Part shown: positions 10,969 to 25,900 of the stretch, piece by piece
Layout of the letters: every line of letters starts with the position of its first letter
How positions within the stretch are numbered: the stretch's first letter is position 1
DNA from: Brachycybe producta
Taxonomy: Eukaryota; Arthropoda; Diplopoda; Playtdesmida; Andrognathidae
DNA length: 64,000 bases
NCBI GenBank assembly: GCA_036925085.1
Contig: JAUPFP010000017.1
Span: forward strand, 2,632,058-2,696,057
Direction: 5' to 3'
Notes under the pieces: model-generated
Told to the model about the DNA's origin: nothing
Database searches by the model: none
The model's input: only the letters and a program-made list of their open reading frames with translations
Made by a program: the position numbers and the translations under genes

Positions 10969-13900
10969 CTTATAATTGCAAGAAAAACAAATTACAATCA
11001 CAAAGATATCACAAAAATATAGTGTATGAAAAACTAGAAAATAATTGAATTACTGATAGTTAGGGTGTCCCAAAAATGTCGATTAAAAATTAAAATTAAG
11101 AATTCGTGAATGCATACCCACTGAAAAGTTTATTTATAGATAGTAACCTTATTAAAATTTCTGATAATTTGAACAACATTTAGAGGTCCCACAAGGGTCT
11201 CCAAGTTCGTACATTTTTGGCAAAATTCGTAATTTCAAAATTATTATTTTAATTTCAATACATTATACATTTGATTTGAGTAATATGTTGTAAAATTAAA
11301 TAATACATAAGTGTTTGTGAATATTTCTATTTTAAATTGAAATTTGTCATGTATAATATAAAAACTAATGGTAATAGCCATATAGAATTTGAGAGCCATT
11401 GGGGACCTCTAAATATAGCTCAAATGAGTTGGAATTTTACAGGTATTATTATTTTACAAGGGAGAAATGTTTTAGAAGGTATGCATTCTAATTTTCAAAC
11501 TTTGATTTTTTTGGGACACCCTACTGATAGTGATCGTCTACTGCCATCAGTAGGAATATTACTTGTTTTTCTAAACAACACGCTCATTATGTAGACATTT
11601 AAATACCACCTACTGTATAACCATTTTGTAACAAGTGTGTCGTTTGTAGGACCTACCTACATCACAAAATTACTTCGAAAAATCTCCGCAAAGAGCGAAA
11701 AGGAAAGTGAAAAGGAAACTCCAGAAGACACAGCAGAAGTGGGATGAGGAGTAGAACCAATCTCAAAGAAAAAATTGTAACAACCCAATTTGGTCATGTT
11801 TTACCTCACTAAGATAAACTGTTTTAAGTGCTGTCTGCTGGCAGCAGACAACCACATTCTGTATTCTGCTAATAGGGTCTAGATACTACTAACACCTGGT
11901 GCAAAGAGAAAAAAGTTCAGTCGCAGGCTATCAAAGGGCAAAATGTTTCCTCTAGTGGTTGTTTCTTGTTTACAGGTTGACGCCATTAAGAGCCTACAGT
12001 GAAAAAAAACTTACAAAAATCTTCGCATGTAGGCGCTTTTGTAGCTGTGACGTCAACATGTGGCAAAAAAATTAATTTTGATACACTTTTGTCCGCCATT
12101 TTCTCTCTTATCGATGGATAAAAGTGGGTATATTTTAATAACGACTCTTTTTTGGGTAAATATGCACTACTTTAAAAAAGAAGAGCAACTTTTGATCTAC
12201 AATGGTGAGTAATTTGAGTCGTATACAATTAGTGGTCATATTTTAGGGTATCATGAAACTTATGGTTAGTGGGAAGTTTGATCCTATAAAATGTATAAAC
12301 GGAGGAGCGTTTGTCGCCTATGGGATTTAACATGAGCTAAAAAAATACGAGATTTTAAAATGAAATTAAAAATAGAAAAACTAATTATAAATTTGTACCA
12401 ATGTATCACTAGATGAGCAATATTGTTATGTACATATTGCAATTTGAATTTTGAAAATCACAATTTTTGTTGCAGAAAACAAAACATTTCTGTGAACCAT
12501 GTATTTTTAAATAGGAATTTAACATGGGCTAAAAATACGAGATTTTATGCGAAATTAAAAATAGAAAAACTAATTATAAATTTGTACCAACGTATCACTA
12601 GATGAGCAATATTGTTATGTACATATTGCAATTTGAATTTTGAAAATAATAATTTTCGTTGCAGAAAACAAAACATTTGCCTGAACCATGTATTTTTAAA
12701 ATAGGAATTTCTCTTTCTCATTGGTTTCAATGGCTTAGCTGTGGGGCGCCACTAAACGGCGAAAAGTGAAACTATAATTGTCATCTGCTAATATTCAAAA
12801 TGGCGTCACACATATAGGCTCTTAATACCTACCAGAAGGTTCTGAAATTTATTCATATTTTCATCATATTTTAGTTACTACAGTAACCTAGTTCGATTTG
12901 TTTCGTTTCAATGAAATAAGATTGGGAAAAGAGAAGAAAGACATACTGTAAGGAAATTGTTTCTTTTTCTGAAACTGGGATTTCACTATTTTAGTTCTGA
13001 AACCATACGGACCACATTAAGAGACTGCATCACAAAATTACTTCGAAAACCCAATGTTAACGAAAAAATGTTAAATTTTAAAATACACAGTCGCGGCAGC
13101 AATATGTTTATTTTTCATATTTAAAGTTGTCCAATATTAAGTTCTCAAATGATCGTAAAAATAAGCAAAAATAATTATAAAAAACCACAAGTAAGCCACA
13201 GTAAAACCAACACATTGGCAAACATGCTACTTTTTTCTGGTTTTTTAAATTATTTTTAGGTATTTTTACGAGCATTTTAATGGCTGTTTTTTTTTCTTAT
13301 TTGGTCTTACTCAATGGTGTTTAACATAAAAGTTAGAAATTCGCCATATTGAAGTAGTTTTTAAAATATAACCGCACTTTTTTTGCCATTCTATCACTCG
13401 ATCAGCACATATTTAAGGTGAAACTTGCTCGAGCACGTTTGTGATACTTGCTCGAGCATTTTTCAATGTGTGTAGCTACATCCTATGTTTTGGAACAGTG
13501 AGGCAACATATTTGAGAGATTATGCATTCTATACATTTTATACAATACTAGCACCCTCGGAATTAATGGTCAAAAACATAACAAAAGAACCTCACCTTTC
13601 ACATTAATCATGCCATCAACCAGACGAACAGTAGAATTATTTACAGGATCACATATAGCTGATTGAACAGGTAAATCCTGAATTGCTGGTGCAGATTTAA
13701 AATCAACATTGTCCCAGTCCACATTCGGTGAAAATCCTACAGTTATTATGTCATGTTACACGTGACAATGTAGCTGATAGTACATCATATTTGTTACCTT
13801 TATAATCATTTTGTTGCCAATGACTATCACTTTCCACCTTACTTGCTACGATTCTGCTCAACCATTTCACGTTGCGGGCACCAACAATTCCTGGAGCTAC

Positions 13901-16900
13901 TAAACGAACAGGAAATCCATGATCTAATGGTATAGGAGCTGCGTTCATTTCGTAGGCGACAAGAACGTCCCCACGTGGGTCCATTGCTTTAATTCGTAAA
14001 ATAGATGCCCCATAAGATGTGCCAGTAACATCAACATCCAATCCTGTAATAAAAATTCAAATGTGATTAAAATGTCAAAAGCATGTTAAGATCGTACACA
14101 TGTGCAGTGTTAGGATGTTAGTTGAAATTTGAATAATCACCATTTAACATAAAGATGACCGCGCTTTACATAAATACACAAATTTTCTTCCTTCACAGTC
14201 CAATTTAAAGAAAAAACTGCACACTGAATATAACTAGTGAATATAAGCAGATTCACATGTATAATGGTGCAATTAGCACTAATTGGTTTTTAAACTAATT
14301 TTAGAAAATTTAATTGTGAAGAAATAATGTAGTTTAAATGTTTCTAGTTTCATGTTGTGATAGATACGTTCATCAGACCATCGGTGTAGTCTGAATGAGG
14401 GTGACAAAGGATGTAGGGGTAAATTAAAAAATAAACGGTCCAGAAAAAAATATTTCTAAGAAACCACCCTCATTTCCCCCTTTAATTGCAGCCTAAACAG
14501 TCTGCAGTAAATGTGCCATTTTTCAACAAGCATTTTTTTTCTGCAAGTTTAACCAAGTCTATAGACTTCGCTTATTTTTTCAAAAAAGGCCAAAAGTCGA
14601 GAAATATTTAAACGCTCTTGTAACTCCCGCCGGACCGTTACAATACACGGTAAATAAAAACGTAAAAAATGCTCTCACTTACCGGTGAACAATTTCCGAC
14701 GACGGGGACGGGACCGTACCCGCAGCCGCCTCTCCCACGGTGAACCTCGGGATGTGTCGACGAGGAGCTTCCCCGACGGTGAAACACGACGAAAACGCTG
14801 CCTCGTCGAGAATATCGCGGTGAAACTCCGGTTTCACCGCGAGCCGACACGATTTACCGGCCGAAAGAGGTCGAAATGGACGGTGGAGTTTCCCCAACCC
14901 GGAAACCCACCCTCCCGCGGTAAACCCCAAGACAAACACACGACACAAAGTAAGTGATAGATAAAGTGTTTAATTGTACACTTACGATGAAACGATGATT
15001 ATATACAAGAAGGGCTGGTCCGTTTGACCAGCCCAAAGGCACGTTATAAAAACAACAAAGGCCAGATGGCAAAAACAAAAGGGCCCAAATGCTGGACAGT
15101 GGAGGTCACCCTTACCTCCACCCACAGGTCTAGTCACTTCCACAGCCTACAACCAACTGCCCAGATCCTGTGGCTGACCAGGCCACAGGAAACCTCCAGG
15201 CAACTCCACCTGGAGGGGACAGAGATCGCATCTGACCTCTCATTCATAGACTTCATGGTGAGAGGTCTGCTGGCACCAAAATGGTTGTCCGTCCCAACAG
15301 CATACTGTAGCTGTCAGGCAGACCACCATAGGGAATTCGTCTGCTCTATCAAAAATTCAAAAATAGAGCAGGCCAGGTTGCCACAATCTTCTCAACTTCC
15401 CTGTTCCGTCTTGGGAACAGGTCAGTCGAGCCAGCCAGGATTGCTCCCTTGAACCTGACCTTCTTAGGGGCCAGACGGCTTCCCTGGCGGTGTCGCGAAA
15501 GTGGAGCCCATCCACTCCGCAGGTCACCGACGTGCCCACCACAGGCACATCTGGGTGTTACGCCACCCAAAACCAGGATCGAAGACCGTCCCCCAAGACG
15601 GCTTTTCTCCAGGGCTCGGAATTCCTCGAAAGGAATATCCCGGAGTTGCAGACGCGTGTGAAGCGTCCGACTTGTTAGGAGGTCTACCAGGGCGACCGCG
15701 GGCTCGGTCTCGCACCCTGGTAATGGCTCAGTAATAAACTGTCCTGCCATACCTCCTAGGTCGCATCCCAGCAAACGTTGGATGAATGGGGCTGCACGCC
15801 GGGCCAGACGAACTATATCGGCATCTAGTCCCACCACATCCAGAATTGCAAACATTTGCTGGACTGGGTTCAAGACCATTACTACCGGAAAACCTCCACA
15901 ACCAAACGCCACCACATGGCGCATGTTGTACGGCGGTAGCTTTGCTACCCACAGCTCTGGAAGTGGCTCATCCAGACGGTAGTAGCCATGGTACTGGCAA
16001 CCCTCCATTCCTGCCAAAGACCCAGACGGTTATTCAGATACACCTCTGCATCTGAATATGGGGGCAATGCGCCAATACGCCGTCCCTCGGCCTCAGGCCT
16101 AAGGGAGGTTGATGTTTCTGGTCCTAGGGTATCGAATACCCCACCACTATGAACTGGAGAGAAGGGTGTACCCCCACTGGGAGTCACGGGGTCACATCTT
16201 GGGGGAACACTGACTAATACCACCGAGGTTTCTTCGCCCTTAGGTGAGGGCAAAGTCACACGGTGTAGGGTTCCCACCGCTTGAGCTTGCAGGCTCGAGA
16301 CCGCATCCACCTTCGGGGAGGATGGAGGTGTGCCGACCAAAACGTCGCACATCGACCTACCATCCATCCAAGCCTCAACGGGACGGGTATGGACCACCTG
16401 ACTCCCGGCGTTGTGGTGAAGGAGGAGTCCCGGCGTGCTCAGGCAGGCACGCCGGGACTCCTCCTTCTCCACCACAATGCCTTCAGTTTCGGCTCCCTGG
16501 CGCCTACTACTGGAGGGTGTCGGACTCCCCTTCCTCTCACGCTTGGACTTTTTACGGTACTTCTTTTTCTTTTTCTTCCCGTGAGAGGAAGGTTGACCAT
16601 GCATCGTGTCAGACTTAACTGACCCCGAAGACTTACTGGGCCGGTCAGGCGTAGGCGGGTGGTTAGCCCCCTTCGCCCTCTCGGAATTCTTTGAAGGTTT
16701 TCCGGCCAGAGCCGTATTCTTCGCAGAAGCACCCTTAGCCAAAGTGACAGCCGAGGATGATTGCCCAGAGACAAATCTTCCTCGACCATCCCGAAGGAGA
16801 GGCTTCTCCTTCGGCGCAAGTCGGCTGACTCTTGCCACCAGTAGCTTCGGCTTCCGCACCTCGAGCTGGTGCACTGGAAGCCTGCATCACCTCCCTTTCG

Positions 16901-19900
16901 GCTATTCTCTTCTGGCCAGCGATGGTCATGGCACTTGCAATCGGCGGGATGAAACGACCGGCAGGAGGTTCCCCTGTTTTGAGCAGACTCCAGGCAGGTA
17001 TCCCCTGCAGGGGAGGGAACTCCGCAGCCCGGCGCTCAAACTCCTGTCGCTCACTTGCACCGACCGCACGTGCGATCTGTCGGTGCAAGCTCGCTGTCTG
17101 AGCTTGAAGCCGTTTGAGCTTGTCCTCCAAGCTCTCGGGCTTCCGAGGTTCGAAGGCCTTTCCTCAGCCTGAGGACCTGGCCTTCTTGCCACTTGAGCTT
17201 TCGGCAACTGGTGGGGTGTGAGGGCGGGACCTCTTTTGTCCCTTGCCACCACCACCACTCACAGATTTCCCCGTTTTACCGGGAGCGGGTACTGGAGGCG
17301 GAGCCACCTTCTTCTCCGTTCGCCGGTTCCTCTTCGGGTTGTCCGACTGCCAGCTGGAGCTGCCAGCTACTGCCTCGGGTGGACCCGATACAGCAGCCGG
17401 CTTCTCCGGCCAGGCAGCCCCTAGACAACCGTCAGGGTGGGCGAGAGTTTCAGCACGAAGCCCTAGAGCAGGCATGAACTTCTTCACTGCCTCCTCCTGA
17501 GCCTTGAGCTTAGCCTCTCTCTCTGCGAGAGCCTTGGCCCTAGCAGTGATCCGTGTTCTTGCGCTTCTTTGCACCGTCCTTCTTCACCTGCACGGTGGGA
17601 ATCTCCCCGATGAAGAATCAACGGTCCCCGACCAGGAAGCCACCTTCCTGGACCATGTCCCATCTAGCTTCATCTAACCGATCCAAGCGGCCTTCTTCTT
17701 CGGCCAAGGACTCAGCCACGGCCTCCAAAGACATTGGATCGGCGGGAAGAACTCCGTGGGATCCCGTACTCGACGGTTTACTCACAGAGGTCGAACTACT
17801 CCCGTCAGACTCCAAAGAGCCCTCTGAAGAGGCGTCACGACTCCGCCACTGCTTTGAGGCGTCGACCAACGAATCAACGGTGGTTTCGACCTCCATCTCC
17901 GTGTCAATGACCAAGGACGCTCCCAAGAAGACGTCCTCTCTGTCCTCCACCACCTTAGACCAATCTAGGAGGTCTCGAACAGCCGGAAACCCGGGTTCCG
18001 GGGTACTAGAGGTTACCACACCGGTAGCCGCTTTCCCACCATCTACACCCGCTTCTGCAGTCTCTCCAACCGGAGAAACTACCGCCGCCACCGACTGAAC
18101 GGTGGTAGCAGCCGTATCCCTGGAGGGAGACTGCAGGTACCTGCCCCAGAAGGCTCCGACACCGGTCGGAGTCGACTGGGCAGATTCCGGACCTTCCACG
18201 GCCTCTGCTGCCGGGGAATCAACAGATTCCACGGTGGCGTCAGCCATTTCCAGCCCGCCAGATGTTGGGGAGCCCTCCGATTTGACTCCAACAGCCTTCC
18301 ATCCCCAGGATGCAGCGGGCTGAGGGAGGGGGACCGTTGGCCACTCCCGCTGTCTTCCTCCTTCTCCTTCTCAGTGGCAGACCTGGATAAAAGAGAACAA
18401 CCCGTTAAAAACATGTTTTTACCGTGGAAAAGTGAATTCCACGGACTTTCACCGTGAGAATTCCCGTTTTCACTGTTTAAAGTCGGTAATTCACGGTCAC
18501 AATCGTGTTTTACTGCCTTCGTACGGTGAAAACCACTTTTCCCCTTTTCGGAACCGGCAGAAAGGATATTCCACGGATTTTCACCGTGCGAATCGCGGTT
18601 TCCACCGTCCAAAGTCAGTAAACCACGGTAAAAACCATGGTTAACCGCCTTCGGATGGTGAAAACAACCTTTCACCGAGCCCCTACTGTCGGAAAGGGCT
18701 TTGCACCAACTTCTACCGTGCAAAATGCCGGTTTCACCGTCCAAAGTCGGCAATTCACGGTCAAAACCGTGTTTTACTGACTTCGAACGGTGAAAACCAC
18801 TCCCTGGCGGGATTCTACCGTCCAAACACCGTCGAACTTAGGCCTGCCCAAGCGAAACGGCACTCGAACGGGCTGAACCCGCCGGAAAAGTGCTTTCCGA
18901 AGTGGTTTGGCCACCATGACAACAGTCATGGCGTCGAAACCACTCCCACCACGTGTGTATACGGTCATTGGCCGTAAAACACACCGTTAACAAGTAGAAA
19001 AGAACTGCCAACAGGCAGGAGTAGGAAATTCCCTTAGAGGGACTTACTTTTCTTATGAATCCCTCTTTTTTCCAGTCTTGTGCAGTTGCTTTGACGGTGA
19101 ACTTGCGTTTTTCTCAAACCACGTGTGGCCAGCGTCTTTCGTTTATTCTCATTATACACAATATGGCGACCAGCCACCAAATTCACCGTCTTAGCGGCTA
19201 ATGGCCGTGCAGTAGGGCTAGAACACGATCAGCCGCCTCATGCATGGTCACCATGGAGACTTCCCCCGTCGTCTGAATTTTTAGGGACAGACACACGGTG
19301 AATTCTCCTACACCAAGACTGGAACTGGTGGGGAGAGACGTTTACCATCAATTCTCTTACATTGACGGTAATGGGAGCTTTATTGGAGGTTTTTGTGGAC
19401 GGATTTCTCCGTCCTCGGTCCAATTTTGTCGGACCTCTGACCGGACATCTGGTGATGGGCAGCCCTTGGTTTCTACTGAAACCGTGGCGGGCCCCAAACA
19501 CCGCAATGTCCGGCCACCTCCTCTCCCAGCCGTCCGCCAAAGTGGCAGACTGCCGACTCTCTCCCACCACGGTAGAGACACCCACAAGGTACCCCATACC
19601 GTGATACTTCCCGCTCGAGGTTCAAACCCACCCACCTCAAATACCCTCGGTCTCTGCGGATGGAGATTATACCAAGGAGGAGGGGGGTTATCTGCCTCAG
19701 AGTCAGTAGACTCCTGCGAAGAAACGGACGGTGGCTTTGGCGCCGGAGTCACACTACTCCTTGCCGAAGCCTCCGTGGCCTCGCTGCCTGCATCTGAGGA
19801 GGTGTCAGAGACACCAAGTCCATCTTCCTCCCTCACGGTGCAGGTGGGTATGTACGGCTTCAGGTTATCTACGTGAAACCGGTCACGCACCTTCCGACCA

Positions 19901-22900
19901 TACCCATCTACGAACTCTATCTCGTAGACTAGGTCAAATACTGCACGACCACGTACCCCTCTCAGCTTTATAAGCCAAGCTCCATTTCTTCGCCTGGCCG
20001 AGCTTCCCAGCCTGATTTCTTATCCACACCTGATCTCCAGGCTGATACAGAGGAGGCTCCACACGGCCAGCGTCGTACCACTCTTTTTGCCTTCTTTGGC
20101 AAAGCCAATTAGCCCATTACCTTGCGGATGGTACATCATCATGAAGTGATGTGCTAAGTTATAGTGCACCCTGAACTTCAGCAGGACTTTGCTGGAGAAC
20201 TGGGACCCACGATCCGAGAAAAGAACTTACACCGAGCATACACCGAAAGCATCTCGTCCTTCAGGAATTTCACAACACAGGCGGCCATGGCCCTTCATAC
20301 CACCCTTGCCACACCGTACCGGGTGAAATAGTCAACCATGATCAAGACATAGGTGACTCCACCCACGGAGGCAGGAAACGGTCCAACGAAGTCCATTCCT
20401 AAGGTATCAACTGGGTACTCCGGCACAATCGGTTGGAAAAATCCCTGACTTCGAGCGAACTGTCACGCTCTTTGACACACCAAACGTGACTTAACATATT
20501 CGGCCGTGTCTCGCTTCATACCAACCCAGTAGAAGCGTGAGCGCAGTCTCTGGTAGGTCTTAAACATCCCGAAGTGACCAGCTTCGGGAATGTCATGTAG
20601 CTTCCTTAGACAGAAAGCCCTGCATGAGTTCGGAACTACCAGTACAGTTCTCAACAGATCCTGGATGGACCTGATGGCAAACAAGTCGTCTGCCACCACA
20701 AACTTGAACCTGAGGTTCGAGTTGGGGTCACGGAAGATTTCACTCTTCACCTTGGAGCACCAGGCATCGGCCTCTTGCTCCTTGACCCAATCCACCTCGG
20801 AACGGATGTGGTAAATTACCTCACCTACGTCCGCTTCGACGTATTCAGGCAAGGAAAAGTCCGCCACATCACGAACAGGATACCGACTCAAAGCGTCGGC
20901 ATCCACGTGCAGTGTTACCTTCTTATACTGAACCTTAAACCGGTACTCTTGTAGTTGCATCTGCCAACGCCCTAACCTGCCTTGCAGGTTTTGGCTGTCT
21001 GCAGATATCAAAGAGCGTGGTGATTAGTTACGATCACGAACTCCCGGTTAAAGAGGTAAGGACGGAATTTACCCACAGCAAACATGACCGCCAAGTACTC
21101 CTGCTTGGTGACCGAATACCGTGTTTCCGCTCCTTTTATGAGTCGGCTTGCGTAGGCCAGAACCCGGGGACACTTTTCCGGTAACTTCTGGTAGACTACG
21201 ACTCCCAAGCCGTACCCACTAGCGTCGGTATGGATAATTATCTCACCACGAGGATCGCCCATGGTGAGTACCGGCGCTTCGGTTAAAAATGCCTTTAACC
21301 GAGCAAACGCTAGTTTGCACTGATCCGACCACTCGAAGGACGCATCCTTTTTCGTGAGATCATGCAAAGGCCTTGCCACCTTGGCGAAGTCCTTGATGAA
21401 CCTCCGATAGTAACCGGCAAGTCCGAGAAAATTGCAGACGCCTGTCACCGTCGACGGGACATCAAACTCCTGGACTGCTCTCACGAGATCCGGGTCCGGA
21501 GCAACTCCCTCGGCACTCACTACATGACCGAGATAACGCACTTTGTTAAAGCCAAAGAAGTATTTCTTCGGCTCGAGTTTCAGCTCCGCCCCTCGTAGCA
21601 GTCCAAGGACAGTGGAGAGTCTCTCAAGAAACTGCTCGAAAGTGTTCCCAAAGACAATAATATCGTCCAGGTACACCAGCAGACAAGTCTCCCACTTATG
21701 TCCTGCCAATAAGAGGTCTAGCGCTCTCTGAATTTGAATTTGAATTTGAAAAATTACTCTGCAAGCAGCCATAAAGGCCTATGGCAGAGGGACAAGAGTC
21801 CAAGTGCAGCATAGAAAATGCATTGTCAAAACCAGAAAATATGAAACCCTATTGATATAAACCCAACAACAATTTCAATATTTTTTAATGCTGCAAATAT
21901 ATGCATTGTCAAAACAAAACAAAATTATGACTCCCATAAAATCCGTTTTTCCTGCACAAAATCCGCAGAAAGCGAGTTCCATTGTCGAATCGCCCTAGGG
22001 ACAAATGACCAGTAATAAGAATCTGTTCGTGCAAAAATCTCTCCAACTTTGTTAGAGTGGTCACCCCTACCCAAATATAATGCCCTGCAAAGTTTACTTG
22101 AAGTAGGTTTAGGGCAAGAGCCTTCTAGCATTCGATTAAAGATATTAAGACTAAAATCTGAACGTCTTGCAAGTAAACTATCCCAACCAAGCTCTGAAAG
22201 CATTTTAGTTACACTGTCGGCATATCCATATTTACCACAAACAAACCTAGCAGCCCTGCGTTGGACCATTTCTATAGAGTGAGCTAAGTCTTCAGTGTGG
22301 GGATTCCACACGGAGCTGCAGTATTCTAGATGGGGACGTACTAATGATTGATATGCTATACATTTTACCTCCCTGGGACACCTTCTTAGAATGCGTTGAC
22401 TAAACCTAAGCATCTGCATAGACTTGGAAATAATCTGTTCGACATGCAGCTTTCAAGAAAGTTTAGCTGTAATCGTTACCCCCAAATAATTATAAGAATC
22501 TACGTTATTAAGTGGAATGGCCCCTATTCTATATGGAAATACTATTGAATTCCTTCCCCTAGCTACCCTCATTACACAACATTTTCCCTTATTAAGTTGA
22601 AGTTGCTATTTAGAACACCATGCCTCTATTGCTTTCAAGTCACTATCAATAATATGGCAATCATTGTCAGAGGTAACCTCACGATAAATTATTGTATCAT
22701 CTGCAAATAGCCGGCAATTTCTGCTAACTTGACTGCTGAGGTCATTGATATATAAAAGAAACAGAAGCGGACCCAACACACTACCCTGAGGAACCCCTGA
22801 TGTAACCCCTATCCAGTCAGATTCAGACCCACCTGCAACAACCCTTTGTTTCCTGTCACTCAAAAAAGAATGCACCCATTTATACACCTGTTCACCCAAT

Positions 22901-25900
22901 CCATACCCACTAATTTTTGTCATTAGTTTTGAGTGAGAAACTGTGCCTTGCAGAGATCAAGAAAAACCAAATCTATCTGACTGCCTTTGTCTAAAAATTT
23001 CTGAAGGTCATCAACTAAAAGAATAAGCTGGGTTTCACATGAACGCCCCCTAAGAAACCCATGCTGGTTATCACACAAAAGATTGTTTTCCATAAGAAAA
23101 TTCATTGAGGAGGAATATATAATATGTTCAAGGACCTTGCAAACTATCGAGGTTAAAGACACGGGTCTGTAATTAGTTACCTGAGACTTGTCTCCTGATT
23201 TAAAAATTGGACTAACATTAGCTAATTTCCACATATCTGGTACAATACCTACATCTAAACTCTGTTGAAAAATTAACTGAAGGTATGGACCCAACTCTTG
23301 TGCAAGATTTTTTAAAAGGATAGCATACATCCCATCTGGACCACAGGTTTTATTTGAGTCTAATTTTAGAAGTTGCTTGACTATCCCATCTGCAGTTATT
23401 ACAATTTGATCCATATAAAGAGTGCATGTCTGGGATTACCGTCCACACCGGACGGTAATCCCAGACATGCAGAAGGCTGGGACACTGTCTCAGAAACCAG
23501 AGACTTCCCAGGCACAGCAGGAGGTATGGGCGCACCAACTCCTCTCGCCTGCTCGATGACGGCACGATCCAGCACCTCACCACGAGGCATGTAGGGTGAG
23601 GGGGCAAACCAGCGATCCAGCTGACTGCATCCGGCCTCCAATGTGGAGCATGGCGTTGGAAATACCCATTGGGTAAATTCCGGGTCTGCAGACCTCGCCA
23701 GAGGCACCCCTGCCTTCTGCAGGACATCCACATACTTGGAGACCGCTCGGAGGTACGTCCCTCGTTCAGAACTCTGGCCATGACAGGCACCTGAGTTTTG
23801 AAGCTTAACCGGTCGCCCACCACTCAGTTCGGTGGCGACCGGCTGCGGTTTACCGAAGATTTCTCTTCGTCCTCCACGAGTCGGTAGAACTGGCCATCAT
23901 GAACGGTGGCCAGGTACTTACGACCCTCCAGCCACACCAGTGCTAAGCCAGACGTTGGCTGGAACTTCTGGCTTTCGCCAGGCATCACTGGCAACCTGCC
24001 CTTTGGCCGAAGCATTCGGGCAGTCCTTTTTCAGGTGACCCATCTGGTTACACACGTAACAAGGACCTAGTCGCCGGAGTGAGTCCCCGTACAGTCTGTA
24101 TGTCGAGGCGTTGCCGCCGGCTGACCCCCACCGGAGCCTGCCGTCTTCTTCTTGCCTCCGGCCTTGGCCTCTGCTTTGTCCGACTTGGACGGTGCAGTAG
24201 CCTTCGCACCCGTTTGGCTTGAAGATGAAGCCCTAGCTTCCGGAGGACTGAGCACTAGCCCTGTCCTGAGGAATTCCTCTAGTACGAGCAGGTAATTTAC
24301 CTGTCAGAAGCAAATCGGCTTCCACCAGCCGTTCCTTTCGGGCATATGCTTCTACCGTACCGGCCTTACACCTGATTAACTGATCAGTGATAGCCGTCAG
24401 GAGTTTCCATTTGAAGCGAATGAGCCGACAGCTCTCGTCTTCGCCCAGAGACACTCGGTCAGACAGTTCCAAGAACCGCCAGTAGAATGCCTGCACAGAC
24501 TCGGTAGCCCCCTGTTTCATCGATTCGAATTCGCCGAAACAGAGGTGAGCCTGGTTGCTTGTGCTGAAGCGGCTACGCATAGCGTCCTTCAGCTCAGTCC
24601 AGGTCAGGTCTGGAAGAGTTTCCACCAAAGTGGCGTAATATTCCTCTGCCAGACCGTCCAGCAGAAACGTAAAGAAACTGCATCGGGACTCGTCCGTCCA
24701 GCGCTGAGCTCGGGCTTTTGCTTCTAACTTGCGGAGAAAAGGCGCCAAGTCCTCTCTGCTGTCATAACGAGCAAAAGAGTGAACCGGGTTAAAGAACCCG
24801 AACGCCTGAACTTCCGTCAGAACCGCTGGAGCGGGCGTCCAAGCAGCAGCGCTAACCCTGCGACGCTGCCTGCTCCGGTTCCCCGAAACGTAAGACTCGT
24901 ACTCAGCTTCCGAAGGTATCACCACGTAAACCCTCGGCTGCTGTCCGGGTGCGGGAGGAACTCCCCGTCCCGTCCCCTTAGGAGATGGCCTGGGTGCTTC
25001 CCGCGGAGGTACTAGCCTGGCTTGCACCAGCGGTTCCTCCCTCTGTGCGCGTTTACGCACAGGCGACAGTGAGAACCGAGGGTCCACCCTCGGCTCAATC
25101 GCCGACCGGGACAGTCGTCCTTCCAATCGAAGGACATCTATCCCGTAGGCATTCTCTATGAGTTGCTGCTCGGACAGCCCGGCCAAAAAGGCTCGGCCCT
25201 CCCGTGCAGTCTCATGCGGGATTTCCACCATGTCCCGAAGGAGGTGACCACCACGTCCAACCGGACGGGCGGCGGTGGAAACTTGGACATTCGGCTGGGG
25301 CCGGTCGCCCTCCCCAATGAGATCACCGTCGGATCCACTGTCTTCCAACGGATACTCTCCGGGAAGAATGTCACTGCGGCATTTCCACACCATGACCCAT
25401 TCATCCGGGAAATCACCGTTTACGCTGCCGCCTTGTTCGCCTGTCTCCAGGCGAACTCCACCTTCCGCCCCCAAGGCAACGGTCAACTACGTGGCTGCGT
25501 AACTCCAAACCCGCTCCTGTTCCAATTTCCCGACCTTCCGTCAGTACTCTCGGGGTTGGCTCCATTTTTCACCGTAAATGAACGGTAAAATCTAGACAAA
25601 ACCACCAGACAGCGGATTTCCACCGTCGAAAACGGTAAATTCACGGACAAAAGTCCGTAAAATACCGTAACGAACTAATGGAACCGTGCGAAACCGCGGT
25701 ATCACGGACAAACGTTCGTGTCCCACGGTAATGTACGGTCAGAGTTTGAGTTTACCAGTTTCCACCGCGGTATAACGGACAAAAGTCCGTTTCCCACGGT
25801 GTACTTCACGGTAAACGACCTTTTTACCACTTTCGACCGCGGTTCGATGGACAAAAGTCAGCACTCCACGGTGTACTTACGATAAAACACCGTGCACCAC

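Noticed and set aside
14638..14957. Arg-rich frames repeated at 26196-26504
   Set aside because: They are LTR sequence of G1 read in chance frames.
15349..16017. G1 ORF3 as an envelope gene
   Set aside because: No signal peptide, membrane anchor or cleavage motif is visible; position alone is not enough.
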